Shown: positions 29,680-40,376 of the stretch, piece after piece
Numbering within the stretch: the first letter of the stretch is position 1
Layout of the letters: the number at the start of each line of letters is the position of its first letter
Source of the DNA: Enterobacter chuandaensis
GTDB lineage: Bacteria; Pseudomonadota; Gammaproteobacteria; Enterobacterales; Enterobacteriaceae
Assembly: GCF_003594915.1 (NCBI RefSeq)
Contig: NZ_QZCS01000005.1
Location: 124,001 to 188,000, forward strand
Length of the DNA: 64,000 nucleotides
Reading direction: 5' to 3'
Program-made: the position numbers and the translations under genes
Notes under the pieces: generated by a model
Told to the model about the DNA's origin: nothing
Database searches by the model: none
Seen by the model: the letters and a program-made list of their open reading frames with translations, nothing else

Positions 29680-30807
29680 TTAGCGTGGATATGACGCCAA
29701 CAACGTATTCAGGCGATCGGCCATCAATACCCCGCGCCAGCCCGCCATCAGCTCCGGCACGCCATTCTGCGGTTTCAACTTCCAGTGCCAGTTCAGCAGC
29801 TGGTTAATTTGTCTGCGTGACGCCAGCAGTTCAGCGCTCAGCTTGCTTTCCGTTGCGACATCCCCTACCAGTGCTTTGATATCCTTAAACGCTTTGCGGT
29901 AGCCCGGCATATCCATCAGATTCAGCAGCGGCTCAGGCAGGGCATCCTCCGGCAGCGCCTGCGCTTTAGCGACCAGCGCCAGCAGGGTTTTACCGTGGAA
30001 ACGGATCTCGCTGCCGGAAAGCCCGATGCTGTCCAGTTCGCCCAGGCTACCCGGCATATAGCGCGCGACCGCCCAGAGATGCTCTTCACGCACCACAAAG
30101 TTAACGGCCAGATCGCGCTCGCGCGCTTTGCGCAGGCGCCAGTCCGCCAGCAACTGCAGGCAGGCCAGCTGACGCGTGCGAAGCTGCCAGGCGTTGGTGA
30201 TATCACGCCAGGCGTCTTTCGGGTCGACCACTTCCTGACGACGCTGCTGCGTCATGCGACACTCGTCCAGCGCGGCAGACAGCCAGCCGGAGGCTTCCGC
30301 CTCTTTCATCAGCTGTCCGGCAATCGGCAGCAGGTAAAACACATCTGCCGCCGCGTATTCCAGTTGACGCTCGGTAAGCGGGCGCGCCAGCCAGTCGGTA
30401 CGGGATTCGCTTTTGTCCAGCGTCAGGCCCGTATACTCCTCCACCATAGCGGCAAAGCCCCACGACAGCGGACGGCCGCTGAATGCCGCGAGGATCTGCG
30501 TATCAATCAGCGGCTGTGGCATGATGCCAAAGGTATTCAGAAAGACTTCCAGATCTTCACTGCCCGCGTGCAGGTATTTCGTTACCGCAGTATCGAGCAA
30601 CAGGTCACGCATCGGCGTCCAGTCGGTAATGCCGAGCGGGTCGATCAGCGAGACGTGCTTACCGTCGTACATCTGAATCAAACCCAGCTGCGGATAGTAC
30701 GTCCGGGTACGGACAAACTCGGTATCCAGGGCAATGGCGGGAAAGTCGCGCGCCACTTCGCACAGCGAAGCCAGCTCGTCGTTGGTGGTGATCATCTGGT
30801 AATTCAA
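29680..30807 (-). CDS. rnd: ribonuclease D
   Basis: The 375-residue 3'-5' exoribonuclease trims tRNA 3' ends. It has a DEDDy exonuclease domain (about 1-190) with metal-binding DTEF near residue 28, GSEDLEVF near 84 and the final YAAADVFYL near 155. Two HRDC domains follow (about 210-375). TTG at 30807 is used as start because E. coli rnd also begins with UUG at this residue (LNYQMITT) and it gives 375 residues as there. Confidence 0.95.
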   Translation of the reverse strand: MNYQMITTNDELASLCEVARDFPAIALDTEFVRTRTYYPQLGLIQMYDGKHVSLIDPLGITDWTPMRDLLLDTAVTKYLHAGSEDLEVFLNTFGIMPQPLIDTQILAAFSGRPLSWGFAAMVEEYTGLTLDKSESRTDWLARPLTERQLEYAAADVFYLLPIAGQLMKEAEASGWLSAALDECRMTQQRRQEVVDPKDAWRDITNAWQLRTRQLACLQLLADWRLRKARERDLAVNFVVREEHLWAVARYMPGSLGELDSIGLSGSEIRFHGKTLLALVAKAQALPEDALPEPLLNLMDMPGYRKAFKDIKALVGDVATESKLSAELLASRRQINQLLNWHWKLKPQNGVPELMAGWRGVLMADRLNTLLASYPR

Positions 30808-30833
30808 ATCGGATTCTCTTTTGTTTGCGCCCA

Positions 30834-30860
30834 TAAAAAACGCCGGCTTAACCGGCGTCT
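30834..30860 (-). terminator. terminator of fadD
   Basis: On the minus strand ACGCCGG-TTAAG-CCGGCGT is followed by six T, 19 bases beyond the fadD stop. Confidence 0.88.
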
Positions 30861-30878
30861 GGGCGATTAACGTGAAGC

Positions 30879-32564
30879 TCAGGCCTTATTGTCTACTTTG
30901 GCACGGGCTTCGTCACGTAATTCTCGTCGTAATATCTTCCCGACGTTGGATTTCGGCAGCTCATCGCGGAATTCAACCAGCTTCGGCACTTTATAGCCCG
31001 TCAGCTGACGGCGACAAAACGTTATCAGCGCATCCTCAGTGAGAGAAGGATCTTTCTTGACCACAAATATCTTCACCGCTTCACCGCTGCTGCCGGAAGG
31101 AACCCCCACCGCCGCCACTTCGAGTACGCCACTGTGCTGCATCACCACGTCTTCGATTTCGTTCGGATAGACGTTGAAGCCGGACACCAGGATCATATCT
31201 TTTTTGCGATCGACGATGCGCAGGAAGCCTTCGTCATCCATCACCGCAATATCACCGGTGTGCAGCCAGCCATCTTTAATGATTTCGTCAGTCGCGTCTG
31301 GACGCTGCCAGTAACCCAGCATCACCTGCGGCCCTCTGACGCACAGCTCGCCCGGCTCGCCGTGAGGCACTTCGTTATCCTCATCATCCACCAGTTTTGC
31401 TTCCGTCGACGGGACCGGCAGACCGATGCTGCCGCTGTGGTAGTCGATGTCATGCGGGTTGACGCTGACCAACGGGGCACATTCCGTCAGGCCATAGCCT
31501 TCCAGCAGATATTGTCCGGTAAGCTTCACCCAGCGCTCGGCCACCGCCTGCTGGACCGGCATGCCGCCGCCCGCGGAGAGGTGCAGCGTGGAGAAATCCA
31601 GCTGCTGGAACTCTTTGTTATTGAGCAGGGCGTTAAACAGGGTATTCACCCCGGTCATGGCGGTGAACGGGTATTTTGCCAGCTCTTTCACCAGCCCCGG
31701 AATATCTCGCGGGTTGGTGATCAATACGTTTTGCCCACCCAGCTCGATAAACAGCAGGCAGTTCATGGTCAGCGCGAAAATGTGATACAGCGGCAGCGCG
31801 GTGATCACCAGCTCTTTACCCGGATGCAGCAGCGGGCCGTAGGTCGCATTGACCTGTTCGAGGTTCGCCAGCATGTTGCGGTGGGTCAGCATCGCCCCTT
31901 TCGCCACGCCGGTGGTGCCGCCCGTGTATTGCAGGAAGGCCAGGTCTTCGGAGACCACTTCCGGTTTGACGTACTGCATGCGATAGCCCGCATGCAGCGC
32001 GCGTCGGAAGGAGATGGCATCCGGCAGATGGTATTTAGGTACCAGACGTTTGACGTATTTAACGACAAAGTTAACCAGCGTCCCTTTGGCGGTGGAAAGC
32101 TGATCGCCCATCCGCGTCAGGATGACGTGCTTCACCTGGGTCTTATCGACCACCTTTTCCAGAGTGTGGGCAAAGTTGGAAACAATGACAATTGCCACCG
32201 CGCCACTGTCGTTCAGCTGGTGCTCCAGCTCGCGCGGCGTATACAGCGGGTTGACGTTAACGACAATCATTCCGGCACGCAGGATGCCGAACAGCGCCAC
32301 CGGGTATTGCAGCAGGTTCGGCATCATCAACGCGACGCGGTCCCCTTTTTGCAGCCCCAGCCCTTCCTGAAGATAAGCAGCAAACGCCCGGCTACGTTCC
32401 TCAAGCTTACGGAACGTCATCACCTCGCCCATGTTCACAAACGCGGGCTGATCAGCGTAACGCCGTACCGAGTGTTCAAATAATTCCACCAGGGATTGAT
32501 AACGGTCAGGATTGATCTCCGCAGGCACATCTGCGGGATAACGGTTAAGCCAAACCTTTTGCAA
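30879..32564 (-). CDS. fadD: long-chain fatty acid-CoA ligase
   Basis: The 561-residue AMP-forming acyl-CoA synthetase activates imported fatty acids at the inner membrane. The ATP/AMP motif [12 protein letters not shown] is near residue 213, [13 protein letters not shown] near 361, and the FACS motif with [17 protein letters not shown] near 430. TTG at 32564 was chosen because E. coli FadD starts with UUG at the same residue, giving 561 residues, and GAGGTGA is well spaced before it. Repression by FadR is supported by an operator upstream. Confidence 0.96.
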   Translation of the reverse strand: MQKVWLNRYPADVPAEINPDRYQSLVELFEHSVRRYADQPAFVNMGEVMTFRKLEERSRAFAAYLQEGLGLQKGDRVALMMPNLLQYPVALFGILRAGMIVVNVNPLYTPRELEHQLNDSGAVAIVIVSNFAHTLEKVVDKTQVKHVILTRMGDQLSTAKGTLVNFVVKYVKRLVPKYHLPDAISFRRALHAGYRMQYVKPEVVSEDLAFLQYTGGTTGVAKGAMLTHRNMLANLEQVNATYGPLLHPGKELVITALPLYHIFALTMNCLLFIELGGQNVLITNPRDIPGLVKELAKYPFTAMTGVNTLFNALLNNKEFQQLDFSTLHLSAGGGMPVQQAVAERWVKLTGQYLLEGYGLTECAPLVSVNPHDIDYHSGSIGLPVPSTEAKLVDDEDNEVPHGEPGELCVRGPQVMLGYWQRPDATDEIIKDGWLHTGDIAVMDDEGFLRIVDRKKDMILVSGFNVYPNEIEDVVMQHSGVLEVAAVGVPSGSSGEAVKIFVVKKDPSLTEDALITFCRRQLTGYKVPKLVEFRDELPKSNVGKILRRELRDEARAKVDNKA

Positions 32565-32635
32565 TGCATCACCTCTGAAATGAGTGTTCGTCGTCATCAC
32601 AGCCCCGATAATAAACAGTTTGTTAACATTATATT

Positions 32636-32652
32636 AACTCAGCGTACCAGTT
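32636..32652 (-). promoter_or_regulatory. FadR operator upstream of fadD
   Basis: Minus-strand AACTGGTACGCTGAGTT matches AGCTGGTCCGAYNTGTT at 13 of 17 positions, including the CTGGT and GTT ends. It is about 72 bases upstream of the fadD start codon. Confidence 0.7.
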
Positions 32653-32710
32653 TATTAATTGTTCAGATTGCAGGTTGCGAAGCGCGTCACTCTTTTTTTT
32701 CGTTTTATCC

Positions 32711-32748
32711 GTAAAAAAACAGAGACAGCGGCTGAGCCGCTGTCTCTT
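32711..32748 (-). terminator. terminator of yeaY
   Basis: A 12-base-pair stem (AGAGACAGCGGC with its complement, loop of three) is followed on the minus strand by GTTTTTTT, 20 bases past the yeaY stop. Confidence 0.92.
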
Positions 32749-32767
32749 TCCTAATAATAACAGTAAG

Positions 32768-33349
32768 TTACTCAGTTACGATCGTTTGAACCTGCGCAGG
32801 ACCCGGATTATACCAGCCCCATCCCGGATAACCGTAACGATAAGGATGTGGACCCCACATCCACGGATCGATTGGCTGAGGCGGCATCACCACCTGCTGG
32901 GCGATACGCCAGCGCTTATAGCCGTTCACCTGCATGGTCATAAATTTGTACGGCGTGTTGCCGATTTTGCCCTGCACCGAACCGGTGATCGGCCCGACAA
33001 CGGTGACCAACTGACCGCGGAAATCTACCGGGTCGAGGAAGCCATTCACGTCGGCATAGATACGCCCGCGAGAGGCTTCACCGAGTACGGGGCGCGCGCC
33101 GCTGTCGAGCGGAACGGTGGCAATTTCCAGACGGGTTTTCCCCTGCTGGTTCTGCACGTCGATCACTTTCCCACCGAAGCGCGCTTCCTGGCCGACGTAA
33201 AGCTCAGGCGCATTCATGACCCGAACCAGATCCTGCTGTGGCGTCGGGCTGCTGCCCTTAATCGCATCAGGTACGGTTACGCAACCGCTCAGTGCTATGG
33301 CAACCGCGCCTGCCATAAAAAGACGTACTACTTTAGTTTGAACCGCCAT
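32768..33349 (-). CDS. yeaY: Slp-family outer-membrane lipoprotein YeaY
   Basis: The 193-residue lipoprotein has a lipobox (ALSGC, lipidated Cys23) and the Slp domain seen in the starvation lipoprotein Slp. The C-terminal tail is rich in Pro, Tyr, Trp and Gly ([18 protein letters not shown]). E. coli yeaY belongs to the sigma-E regulon; its function is unknown. GGAG lies upstream of ATG 33349. It follows tsaB on the same strand and has its own strong terminator. Confidence 0.93.
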   Translation of the reverse strand: MAVQTKVVRLFMAGAVAIALSGCVTVPDAIKGSSPTPQQDLVRVMNAPELYVGQEARFGGKVIDVQNQQGKTRLEIATVPLDSGARPVLGEASRGRIYADVNGFLDPVDFRGQLVTVVGPITGSVQGKIGNTPYKFMTMQVNGYKRWRIAQQVVMPPQPIDPWMWGPHPYRYGYPGWGWYNPGPAQVQTIVTE

Positions 33350-33386
33350 GATGCGACTCCTTTTTCTCAGTTCCTGTTACTGAGAT

Positions 33387-34082
33387 TCACTCTCGGCCCG
33401 GAAGTTTCTTCCATGCGACGGTGTTTCGCAAATAAACCGGCTCCGCCTGTTCAACGGCAACGGTTTTTCCTGCTGCAAGCAGCTGACGGGCAATCGGGAG
33501 CATATCTTCCGCCGCAGGCAGGAGCATGTTGCCGTCCACCAGCGTCACGCCGGTGCCGCTCGCCATCTCCGGCCACGCCGCCCAGCCCGTGCCGACCGTC
33601 GCCCACTCGCCGGACAGCTGCTTCAGGCGTTCAGTAACGGCTTCAGGCTTAAGCACCGCTTCCGTCTCTTCACCCTGCCAGACGCCGTTTTCGTCACGGG
33701 TATATTCCGCCCAGTAGACTTCCCCCATGCGGGCATCAATAGCGGCCAGCACGCGGATCGCGCCCGTCATGCGCCAGGCTCCCTGCGCCATCGTGGCAAG
33801 TGTAGAGACGCCGATCATCGGCAGGTCAGCGCCCAGCGCCAGCCCCTGCGCAATGCCAATCCCAATACGTACGCCCGTAAAGCTGCCAGGGCCGCGGCCA
33901 AAGGCCAGCGCGTCGAGGTCGGTCAGGACGGTGTTGCCCTCGGTTAAAATGGCTTTCACCAGGGGCAGAATACGCTGGGTGTGTTCCCGTGGACACTCTT
34001 CGAAATGAGCAGAAACAGCACCGTCGTTTAACAGAGCGACAGAGCAAGCCTCTGTCGCGGTATCAATAGCCAGAATTCGCAT
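33387..34082 (-). CDS. tsaB: tRNA t6A modification protein TsaB
   Basis: This 231-residue ASKHA-fold protein (formerly YeaZ) forms the TsaBDE complex that makes t6A37 in ANN-decoding tRNAs. The N-terminal [15 protein letters not shown], the [14 protein letters not shown] block near residue 63 and the dimer-interface helices are intact. It is essential in E. coli. It lies 66 bases downstream of yoaA on the same strand. Confidence 0.95.
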   Translation of the reverse strand: MRILAIDTATEACSVALLNDGAVSAHFEECPREHTQRILPLVKAILTEGNTVLTDLDALAFGRGPGSFTGVRIGIGIAQGLALGADLPMIGVSTLATMAQGAWRMTGAIRVLAAIDARMGEVYWAEYTRDENGVWQGEETEAVLKPEAVTERLKQLSGEWATVGTGWAAWPEMASGTGVTLVDGNMLLPAAEDMLPIARQLLAAGKTVAVEQAEPVYLRNTVAWKKLPGRE

Positions 34083-34148
34083 CAGTCGTCGCGCTCTCGC
34101 AAGGGTCAGTCACAAAATGGCGCGCATCTTAGCACACTCCGGGGCAAA

Positions 34149-36059
34149 TTACTCCGCCGTTGGGTTCGCCAGGAAACGCACCGCGCGTTTAATGTCCCGC
34201 GTACGCGGGGCCGGCGGCAGGCTGGCGAGGAAGGTTGCGCCGTAAGGACGCATGACCAGCCGGTTATCGCAGATCACCAGCACGCCGCGATCGGTGACGT
34301 CACGGATCAGGCGCCCTACCCCTTGCTTAAGGGTAATCACCGCGTCCGGCAGCTGAACCTCGTCAAACGGATCGCCTCCGCGCAGACGACAGTCCTCCAT
34401 CCGCGCCTTGAGCAGCGGGTCATCCGGGGAGGTAAACGGCAGCTTGTCGATGATGACCAGCGAGAGCGTATCGCCACGCACGTCCACCCCTTCCCAGAAG
34501 CTGCTGGTCGCCACCAGCAGGGCATTACCGGCGCTGACAAACTGCTGGAGCAGTTGCCCTTTGCTGGTTTCCCCCTGCAACAGCACCGGCAGGGTCATGG
34601 TGGCGCGGAACTGCTCGGCGAGGTCGCGCATCATGGCGTGTGAGGTGCAGAGCATAAAACAGCGGCCGTTGTTGGCCTCAATCATCGGCTTGAGCATCGC
34701 GGCGAGATGCCGTGCCGCGCCCGGCTGATTCGGCAGCGGCAGATTACGCGGCACGCAGAGCAGCGCCTGCTTTTCGTAATCAAACGGGCTCGGCAGGAGG
34801 AGTGATTCCGCCTGTTCAATGCCGAGGCGCTCGGTAAAGTGGTGCAGATCGTCATTCACCGACAGGGTTGCCGAGGTGAAAATCCAGCTCCCGGGCTTCT
34901 GCGCCATGACTTCTTTGAATTTATCGGCCACCGTCAGCGGCGTGAGCGCCAGAGTGAAGTGGCGCGAGGTACATTCATACCAGTAGCTGTATCCCGGCTG
35001 ATTGATCTCTTTTAGGCGTTTCAGCCGCCCGCGATAGAGCGTCGCGCGCTCGAAGGCGGCATCCAGCAGGGCAGAACGTCCGAGGGACAGCTTCGCCACG
35101 TCGTAACAGAGCTCAAGCGCATCATCGAGCAGCAGCAGCGCGCGCTGGATATTTTTATCCGCCAGCAGTTCGCGCAGGTTGCCGCGATAGCCCGGCTCGC
35201 CAAGCTGCAGGCGGAAATCCTGCGCGCTTTGCGCCAGGCGGTCAGCGCACTTCTGCAGCTGCTGGGTATCTTTGAGTTCGGTACGGTAGGCAATGGTGAA
35301 ATCTTTCGCCAGATCCTGAAGCTGGCGGCTTGAAAGCGACTGGCCGAAATACTGGCTGGCGATATCCGGGAGCTGATGGGCTTCATCGAAGATCATCACC
35401 TCCGCTTCGGGGATCAGCTCGCCGAAACCGCTGTCCTTAACCACCATATCCGCGAGGAACAGATGGTGGTTCACTACCACCACGTCTGCATCCATCGCCG
35501 TTTTTCGCGCTTTCACCACAAAGCAGTCTTTATACAGCGGGCAGTCGCTGCCGAGGCAGTTGTCGTTGGTGCTGGTCACCAGTGGCCAGGCCGGGGAGTC
35601 TTCCGGCACGCTCGCGCAGGTGCTGATATCCCCCTCTTCCGTCTGGTTGGCCCAGGCGCGAAGAATAATGACGTCGCTCAGGGTTTGTACCGGCAGGTCG
35701 CCACCCGCCAGCGCCTGCTGTTCGAGTCGCTCCAGGCAAAGGTAGTTAGAACGCCCTTTCAGCAGCGCCAGGCGACCTTTGTATTTCAACGCTTTCGCCA
35801 CCGTCGGCAAGTCCCGGCTGTAGAGCTGGTCCTGAAGCGCCTTTGACCCCGTGGAGATAATAACCTTCTTTTTCGCCCTCAGTGCGGGCGCAAGGTAAGC
35901 GTAGGTTTTCCCCGTTCCGGTTCCGGCCTCCACCACCAGCGGTTGCGCCTTTTCGATAGCGTGCGCGACGGCGTGCGCCATCTGACGCTGGGGTTCGCGC
36001 GGTTTAAAACCGGGAATAGCCTGTGCTAACTGACCTTCAGGGGAAAAATCGTCTGCCAC
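34149..36059 (-). CDS. yoaA: DinG/XPD-like helicase YoaA
   Basis: The 636-residue superfamily 2 helicase has Walker A EAGTGTGKT near residue 40, four Fe-S cluster Cys (one in LCLERL near 110, three in CLGSDCPLYKDC and just before), DEAH near residue 225 and a C-terminal QGVGRLIRD motif VI. In E. coli YoaA works with the polymerase clamp-loader protein HolC in tolerance to replication-blocking damage. The start is GTG at 36059. It is divergent from yoaB. Confidence 0.94.
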   Translation of the reverse strand: MADDFSPEGQLAQAIPGFKPREPQRQMAHAVAHAIEKAQPLVVEAGTGTGKTYAYLAPALRAKKKVIISTGSKALQDQLYSRDLPTVAKALKYKGRLALLKGRSNYLCLERLEQQALAGGDLPVQTLSDVIILRAWANQTEEGDISTCASVPEDSPAWPLVTSTNDNCLGSDCPLYKDCFVVKARKTAMDADVVVVNHHLFLADMVVKDSGFGELIPEAEVMIFDEAHQLPDIASQYFGQSLSSRQLQDLAKDFTIAYRTELKDTQQLQKCADRLAQSAQDFRLQLGEPGYRGNLRELLADKNIQRALLLLDDALELCYDVAKLSLGRSALLDAAFERATLYRGRLKRLKEINQPGYSYWYECTSRHFTLALTPLTVADKFKEVMAQKPGSWIFTSATLSVNDDLHHFTERLGIEQAESLLLPSPFDYEKQALLCVPRNLPLPNQPGAARHLAAMLKPMIEANNGRCFMLCTSHAMMRDLAEQFRATMTLPVLLQGETSKGQLLQQFVSAGNALLVATSSFWEGVDVRGDTLSLVIIDKLPFTSPDDPLLKARMEDCRLRGGDPFDEVQLPDAVITLKQGVGRLIRDVTDRGVLVICDNRLVMRPYGATFLASLPPAPRTRDIKRAVRFLANPTAE

Positions 36060-36192
36060 GGTGTTCTCTCACTGTATTTTTGCACAGGGATTATGTCAGC
36101 CCATCCTCTCCTGTGCCACCCCAAATAGTGACGACGGCGGAACAATATGGCAGTCTTGCCGCCTGACGACGAAATATAACGAGGATACGTTT

Positions 36193-36537
36193 ATGACAAT
36201 TGTGCGCATTGATGCCGAAGCCCGCTGGTCTGATGTGGTGATCCATAACCAGACGCTGTACTACACCGGTGTACCGTCAAATCTGGACGCGGATGCGTTC
36301 GAACAGACGGCGAATACCCTGGCGCAGATTGATGCCGTGCTGGAAAAACAGGGCAGCGATAAATCCCGCATTCTGGATGCGACCATTTTCCTGGCAAATA
36401 AAGACGATTTCGCGGCGATGAATAAAGCCTGGGATGCGTGGGTGGTGGCGGGTCACGCGCCTGTACGCTGCACCGTACAGGCCACGCTGATGAAACCGGA
36501 GTATAAGGTAGAGATCAAGATTATCGCGGCGGTTTAA
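36193..36537 (+). CDS. yoaB: RidA-family protein YoaB
   Basis: The 114-residue protein is a Rid/YjgF-family member, equal in length to E. coli YoaB. RidA relatives deaminate reactive enamines and imines; the Arg-containing active-site segment APVRCTVQA near residue 92 is present. ATG at 36193 has GAGGA upstream; the longer open frame begins in the yoaA promoter region and is not conserved. In K-12 yoaC follows; here yoaH follows directly. Confidence 0.93.
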   Translation: MTIVRIDAEARWSDVVIHNQTLYYTGVPSNLDADAFEQTANTLAQIDAVLEKQGSDKSRILDATIFLANKDDFAAMNKAWDAWVVAGHAPVRCTVQATLMKPEYKVEIKIIAAV

Positions 36538-36542
36538 GCCCG

Positions 36543-36725
36543 TTACTCTTCATCTTCATCCTCAAAACGCGCCACGATCCGCTCGCCGGTATGGGTGGCG
36601 CGCAGCTCCTCCGCCACCTGGGAAATCGCCTGTCCGCTGCTCATCCCCTGGGACATCAGCTCCTGGATACGTTCAACGGCTTTCTGCTGTTGGTCATGGC
36701 TGAGAGAAGGTAAACCTGCAAACAT
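36543..36725 (-). CDS. yoaH: UPF0181 protein YoaH
   Basis: The 60-residue acidic protein is nearly identical to E. coli YoaH ([41 protein letters not shown]). Function unknown. ATG at 36725 is preceded by GGAG; the frame could extend two codons but lacks support. It is convergent with yoaB, 5 bases apart, and divergent from pabB. Confidence 0.93.
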   Translation of the reverse strand: MFAGLPSLSHDQQQKAVERIQELMSQGMSSGQAISQVAEELRATHTGERIVARFEDEDEE

Positions 36726-36786
36726 CGTCAACTCCTGCTAAATTATTCGCGCTAATTATTTCACGCTGCCCGGTAGTATGCCATAC

Positions 36787-38115
36787 ATGAACATGCGCTT
36801 CCCCACTGTTATTACCTTACCCTGGCGGGCTGACGCCGCTGAGTTCTGGTTTGCTCGTCTGAGCCATCTTCCCTTTGCGATGCTGCTGCACTCCGGCCAT
36901 GCGGATCACCCCTACAGCCGCTTCGATATTCTGGTAGCCGATCCGCTGAAGACGCTGACCACCGATGACCTTGCGTTATCGGACGATCCGCTGATGCAGC
37001 TACAGCAGGAAATCAACGCGCTGGGCTTATCCGCAACCCCAACCCCGGACCTGCCCTTCCAGGGCGGTGCGCTGGGCCTGTTTGGCTACGATTTGGGTCG
37101 CCGTTTCGAAACGCTCCCCGAGCATGCGCAGGCGGATATTTCCCTGCCGGATATGGCGGTGGGGCTGTATGACTGGGCGTTGATTGTGGACCACCAGAAA
37201 AAAAAGGTCTCCCTGCTGAGCCATCAAGACGTGCAGGCGCGTCTGGCCTGGCTTGAGGCGCAGCAGCCTGCCTCAACTGAGACGTTTGCCCTGACCTCCG
37301 GCTGGCGCTCAAATATGAGTGCGATGGAATACGCGGAAAAATTCGCGCGCGTTCAGGCCTATCTGCAAAGCGGTGACTGCTATCAGGTCAACCTTGCCCA
37401 GCGTTTCCAGGCAGAATATCAGGGAGACGAGTGGCAGGCCTTTACCCGCCTGAATGCCAGCAATAAGGCGCCGTTCAGCGCGTTCGTACGTCTGGAACAG
37501 GGGGCCGTCCTCAGCCTGTCGCCGGAGCGTTTTATCCATCTGGCGGAAGGTACGATTCAGACCCGCCCGATTAAAGGCACACTACCGCGCCTTGCCGATC
37601 CGGACGCCGACCGCCAGCAGGCGGAGAAACTCGCCGCCTCACCGAAAGATCGCGCCGAAAACCTGATGATCGTCGACCTGATGCGTAACGATATTGGCCG
37701 CGTCGCCGAACCAGGCAGCGTGCGCGTGCCGGAACTGTTCGTCGTCGAACCGTTCCCGGCGGTACATCACCTTGTCAGCACCATCACCGCGCGCCTGCCC
37801 GCCTCACGCACCGCCTGCGATCTGCTGCGCGCCGCCTTCCCGGGCGGCTCCATCACCGGCGCGCCAAAAATTCGCGCTATGGAAATCATCGACGAACTGG
37901 AACCGCACCGCCGCAGTGCCTGGTGCGGCAGCATCGGCTATATCAGCCTGTGCGGTACCATGGATACCAGCATCACCATTCGCACGCTGACGGCCTGCGA
38001 CGGCAACCTTTACTGTTCTGCGGGCGGCGGCATTGTGGCGGACAGCCAGGTCGAGGCGGAATACCAGGAAACCTTTGATAAGGTGAACCGCATCCTGAAA
38101 CAACTGGAGAACTAA
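36787..38115 (+). CDS. pabB: aminodeoxychorismate synthase component I
   Basis: The 442-residue chorismate-using enzyme makes 4-amino-4-deoxychorismate, the precursor of p-aminobenzoate and folate, with the PabA glutaminase. It has the anthranilate-synthase-I fold; RPIKGT near residue 260 carries the lysine that covalently holds the intermediate, and [11 protein letters not shown] and CGSIGY near 355-385 are intact. Start is uncertain (ATGs at 36778, 36787, 36793, weak ribosome-binding sites); 36787 aligns with E. coli. nudL starts 2 bases after its stop. Confidence 0.94.
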   Translation: MNMRFPTVITLPWRADAAEFWFARLSHLPFAMLLHSGHADHPYSRFDILVADPLKTLTTDDLALSDDPLMQLQQEINALGLSATPTPDLPFQGGALGLFGYDLGRRFETLPEHAQADISLPDMAVGLYDWALIVDHQKKKVSLLSHQDVQARLAWLEAQQPASTETFALTSGWRSNMSAMEYAEKFARVQAYLQSGDCYQVNLAQRFQAEYQGDEWQAFTRLNASNKAPFSAFVRLEQGAVLSLSPERFIHLAEGTIQTRPIKGTLPRLADPDADRQQAEKLAASPKDRAENLMIVDLMRNDIGRVAEPGSVRVPELFVVEPFPAVHHLVSTITARLPASRTACDLLRAAFPGGSITGAPKIRAMEIIDELEPHRRSAWCGSIGYISLCGTMDTSITIRTLTACDGNLYCSAGGGIVADSQVEAEYQETFDKVNRILKQLEN

Positions 38116-38117
38116 CG

Positions 38118-38696
38118 GTGGAGAAAGAGAACCTGACGCTGGATGATTTTCTGTCGCGCTTTCAGCTGCTGCGGCCGCAGGTCAACCGCGCCACGCTGAA
38201 TCAGCGTCAGGCGGCGGTGCTGATCCCGGTGGTGCGCCGGGAACAGCCGGGCCTGCTGCTTACGCAGCGCTCGCCGCATATGCGAAAACACGCCGGTCAG
38301 GTTGCTTTTCCCGGAGGCGCGGTGGACAGCACCGATGCGTCGCTGATTGCCGCCGCGCTGCGGGAAGCGCAGGAAGAGGTGGCGATCCCCCCTGACGCGG
38401 TGGAAGTCATCGGCGTGCTGCCGCCCGTCGACAGCGTGACCGGTTTTCAGGTCACGCCTGTGGTCGGTATTATTCCCCCCGGCCTGCAGTATCACGCCAG
38501 CGTCGATGAAGTCTCAGCGGTGTTTGAGATGCCGCTCGAAGAGGCGCTCCGGCTAAGCCGCTATCATCCGCTGGATATCCATCGCCGGGGGCATGACCAT
38601 CGGGTCTGGTTGTCCTGGTATCAGCATTATTTTGTCTGGGGCATGACGGCGGGCATCATTCGTGAACTGGCGCTGCAAATCGGCCTGAAGCCTTGA
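38118..38696 (+). CDS. nudL: Nudix hydrolase NudL
   Basis: The 192-residue Nudix protein has the conserved box in [25 protein letters not shown] (about residues 66-91, with the REAQEE metal-binding core) and the UPF0035 element [20 protein letters not shown] just before it, typical of CoA-type pyrophosphatases. GTG at 38118 is the start, 2 bases after pabB, so translation is probably coupled. Substrate is inferred from family, not shown. Confidence 0.93.
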   Translation: MEKENLTLDDFLSRFQLLRPQVNRATLNQRQAAVLIPVVRREQPGLLLTQRSPHMRKHAGQVAFPGGAVDSTDASLIAAALREAQEEVAIPPDAVEVIGVLPPVDSVTGFQVTPVVGIIPPGLQYHASVDEVSAVFEMPLEEALRLSRYHPLDIHRRGHDHRVWLSWYQHYFVWGMTAGIIRELALQIGLKP

Positions 38697-38881
38697 CTAT
38701 ACTTTACATTCCACCCTTTTCTGGCAGGTTTGCGATCCGTGTCGCGCTATTAGCAAAACCCATCGTTAACCATTAGTTTAATTCATGTGAATAGTTAAGC
38801 CGAGGTCAGTGTTCCCTCTTACACTATGCGCAGTTATTACATCGTTACTGGAACCCCGGTAACCCTGTCAGGAGTGTGAAA

Positions 38882-40246
38882 GTGATTAGTATATTCGACA
38901 TGTTCAAAGTGGGGATTGGTCCATCTTCTTCCCACACTGTAGGGCCGATGAAGGCCGGTAAACAGTTCGTCGATGATCTGGTCGAAAAAGGATTACTGGA
39001 AAGCGTTACCCGTGTTGCCGTGGACGTCTACGGCTCGCTGTCATTAACGGGTAAAGGCCACCACACCGATATCGCCATTATTATGGGTCTGGCAGGCAAC
39101 ATGCCGGACACTGTTGATATTGATGCCATTCCGGCATTTATCCGCGACGTGGAAACGCGCGGACGCCTGCTGCTGGCTAACGGTCAGCAGGAAGTGGATT
39201 TCCCGCAGGATGACGGGATGCGTTTTCGTAGCGACAACCTGCCGCTGCATGAAAACGGCATGACCATTCACGCCTGGAGCGGTGAAAAAGAGATCTACAG
39301 CAAAACCTACTACTCCATCGGTGGTGGCTTCATCGTTGATGAAGAGCATTTTGGTAAAGAGAGCGCGGGCGATGTGAATGTGCCCTATCCGTTCAAATCG
39401 GCTACCGAAATGCTGGGCTACTGCAAAGAGACCGGCCTGTCGCTGTCCGGCATGGTGATGCAGAACGAACTGGCGCTGCACAGCAAAAAAGAGATCGAAG
39501 ACTATTTTGCCAACGTGTGGCAAACCATGCGCGCCTGTATTGACCGTGGGATGAACACCGAAGGCGTTCTGCCGGGGCCGCTGCGCGTACCGCGTCGTGC
39601 CTCTGCCCTGCGCCGTATGCTGGTGACCACCGATAAGTTCTCCAACGACCCGATGAACGTGGTTGACTGGGTCAACATGTTTGCCCTTGCGGTTAACGAA
39701 GAGAACGCTGCGGGGGGTCGCGTTGTGACGGCGCCAACTAACGGTGCCTGCGGCATCGTTCCGGCGGTGCTGGCCTACTACGATCACTTTATTGAGCCTG
39801 TGACGCCGGACATCTACATCCGTTATTTCCTCGCGGCTGGTGCCATCGGTGCGCTGTACAAGATGAACGCGTCCATCTCCGGTGCGGAAGTGGGCTGTCA
39901 GGGTGAAGTGGGCGTGGCCTGCTCCATGGCTGCGGCCGGCCTGGCGGAACTGCTGGGCGCAAGCCCTGAGCAGGTCTGTGTGGCGGCGGAAATCGGTATG
40001 GAGCATAACCTCGGTCTGACCTGCGACCCGGTTGCCGGTCAGGTGCAGGTGCCGTGCATTGAGCGTAACGCTATTGCGTCCGTTAAAGCGATCAACGCCT
40101 CACGCATGGCGATGCGCCGTACCAGCGAACCTCGCGTGTCGCTGGATAAGGTTATCGAAACCATGTATGAGACCGGCAAAGACATGAACGCGAAGTACCG
40201 TGAGACCTCGCGCGGCGGTCTGGCCATTAAGGTGCAGTGCGACTAA
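38882..40246 (+). CDS. sdaA: L-serine deaminase I
   Basis: The 454-residue [4Fe-4S] enzyme converts L-serine to pyruvate and ammonia. The N-terminal [17 protein letters not shown], central [15 protein letters not shown] and three Fe-S Cys in the C-terminal half ([18 protein letters not shown]) are present. GTG at 38882 is preferred to the GTG two codons earlier because AGGAG is properly spaced and 454 residues match E. coli. In E. coli sdaA is controlled by Lrp; no certain site was identified in the 185-base upstream gap. Confidence 0.96.
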   Translation: MISIFDMFKVGIGPSSSHTVGPMKAGKQFVDDLVEKGLLESVTRVAVDVYGSLSLTGKGHHTDIAIIMGLAGNMPDTVDIDAIPAFIRDVETRGRLLLANGQQEVDFPQDDGMRFRSDNLPLHENGMTIHAWSGEKEIYSKTYYSIGGGFIVDEEHFGKESAGDVNVPYPFKSATEMLGYCKETGLSLSGMVMQNELALHSKKEIEDYFANVWQTMRACIDRGMNTEGVLPGPLRVPRRASALRRMLVTTDKFSNDPMNVVDWVNMFALAVNEENAAGGRVVTAPTNGACGIVPAVLAYYDHFIEPVTPDIYIRYFLAAGAIGALYKMNASISGAEVGCQGEVGVACSMAAAGLAELLGASPEQVCVAAEIGMEHNLGLTCDPVAGQVQVPCIERNAIASVKAINASRMAMRRTSEPRVSLDKVIETMYETGKDMNAKYRETSRGGLAIKVQCD

Positions 40247-40254
40247 TCCTCTCA

Positions 40255-40288
40255 TTCGCCCATCTGCAACGGATGGGCGAATTTCCCT
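40255..40288 (+). terminator. terminator of sdaA
   Basis: TTCGCCCATC and GATGGGCGAA form a 10-base-pair stem followed by a pyrimidine-rich T stretch, 9 bases after the stop. Confidence 0.85.
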
Positions 40289-40376
40289 CTTCTTTCTCGT
40301 CTCCTTCTGCTTTCCCCACTACACTTTCACTGTTGCGTCCGGCTTTTGGGGCTGGTGGCTTAGCAGGCGACCGTTC

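Noticed and set aside
31134..32483. 449-codon open frame antisense to fadD
   Set aside because: It lies wholly opposite a well-conserved fadD, has no recognisable domain and reflects high-GC codon use on the other strand.
39044..40006. 320-codon open frame antisense to sdaA
   Set aside because: Opposite a highly conserved enzyme; His/Arg-rich shadow translation.
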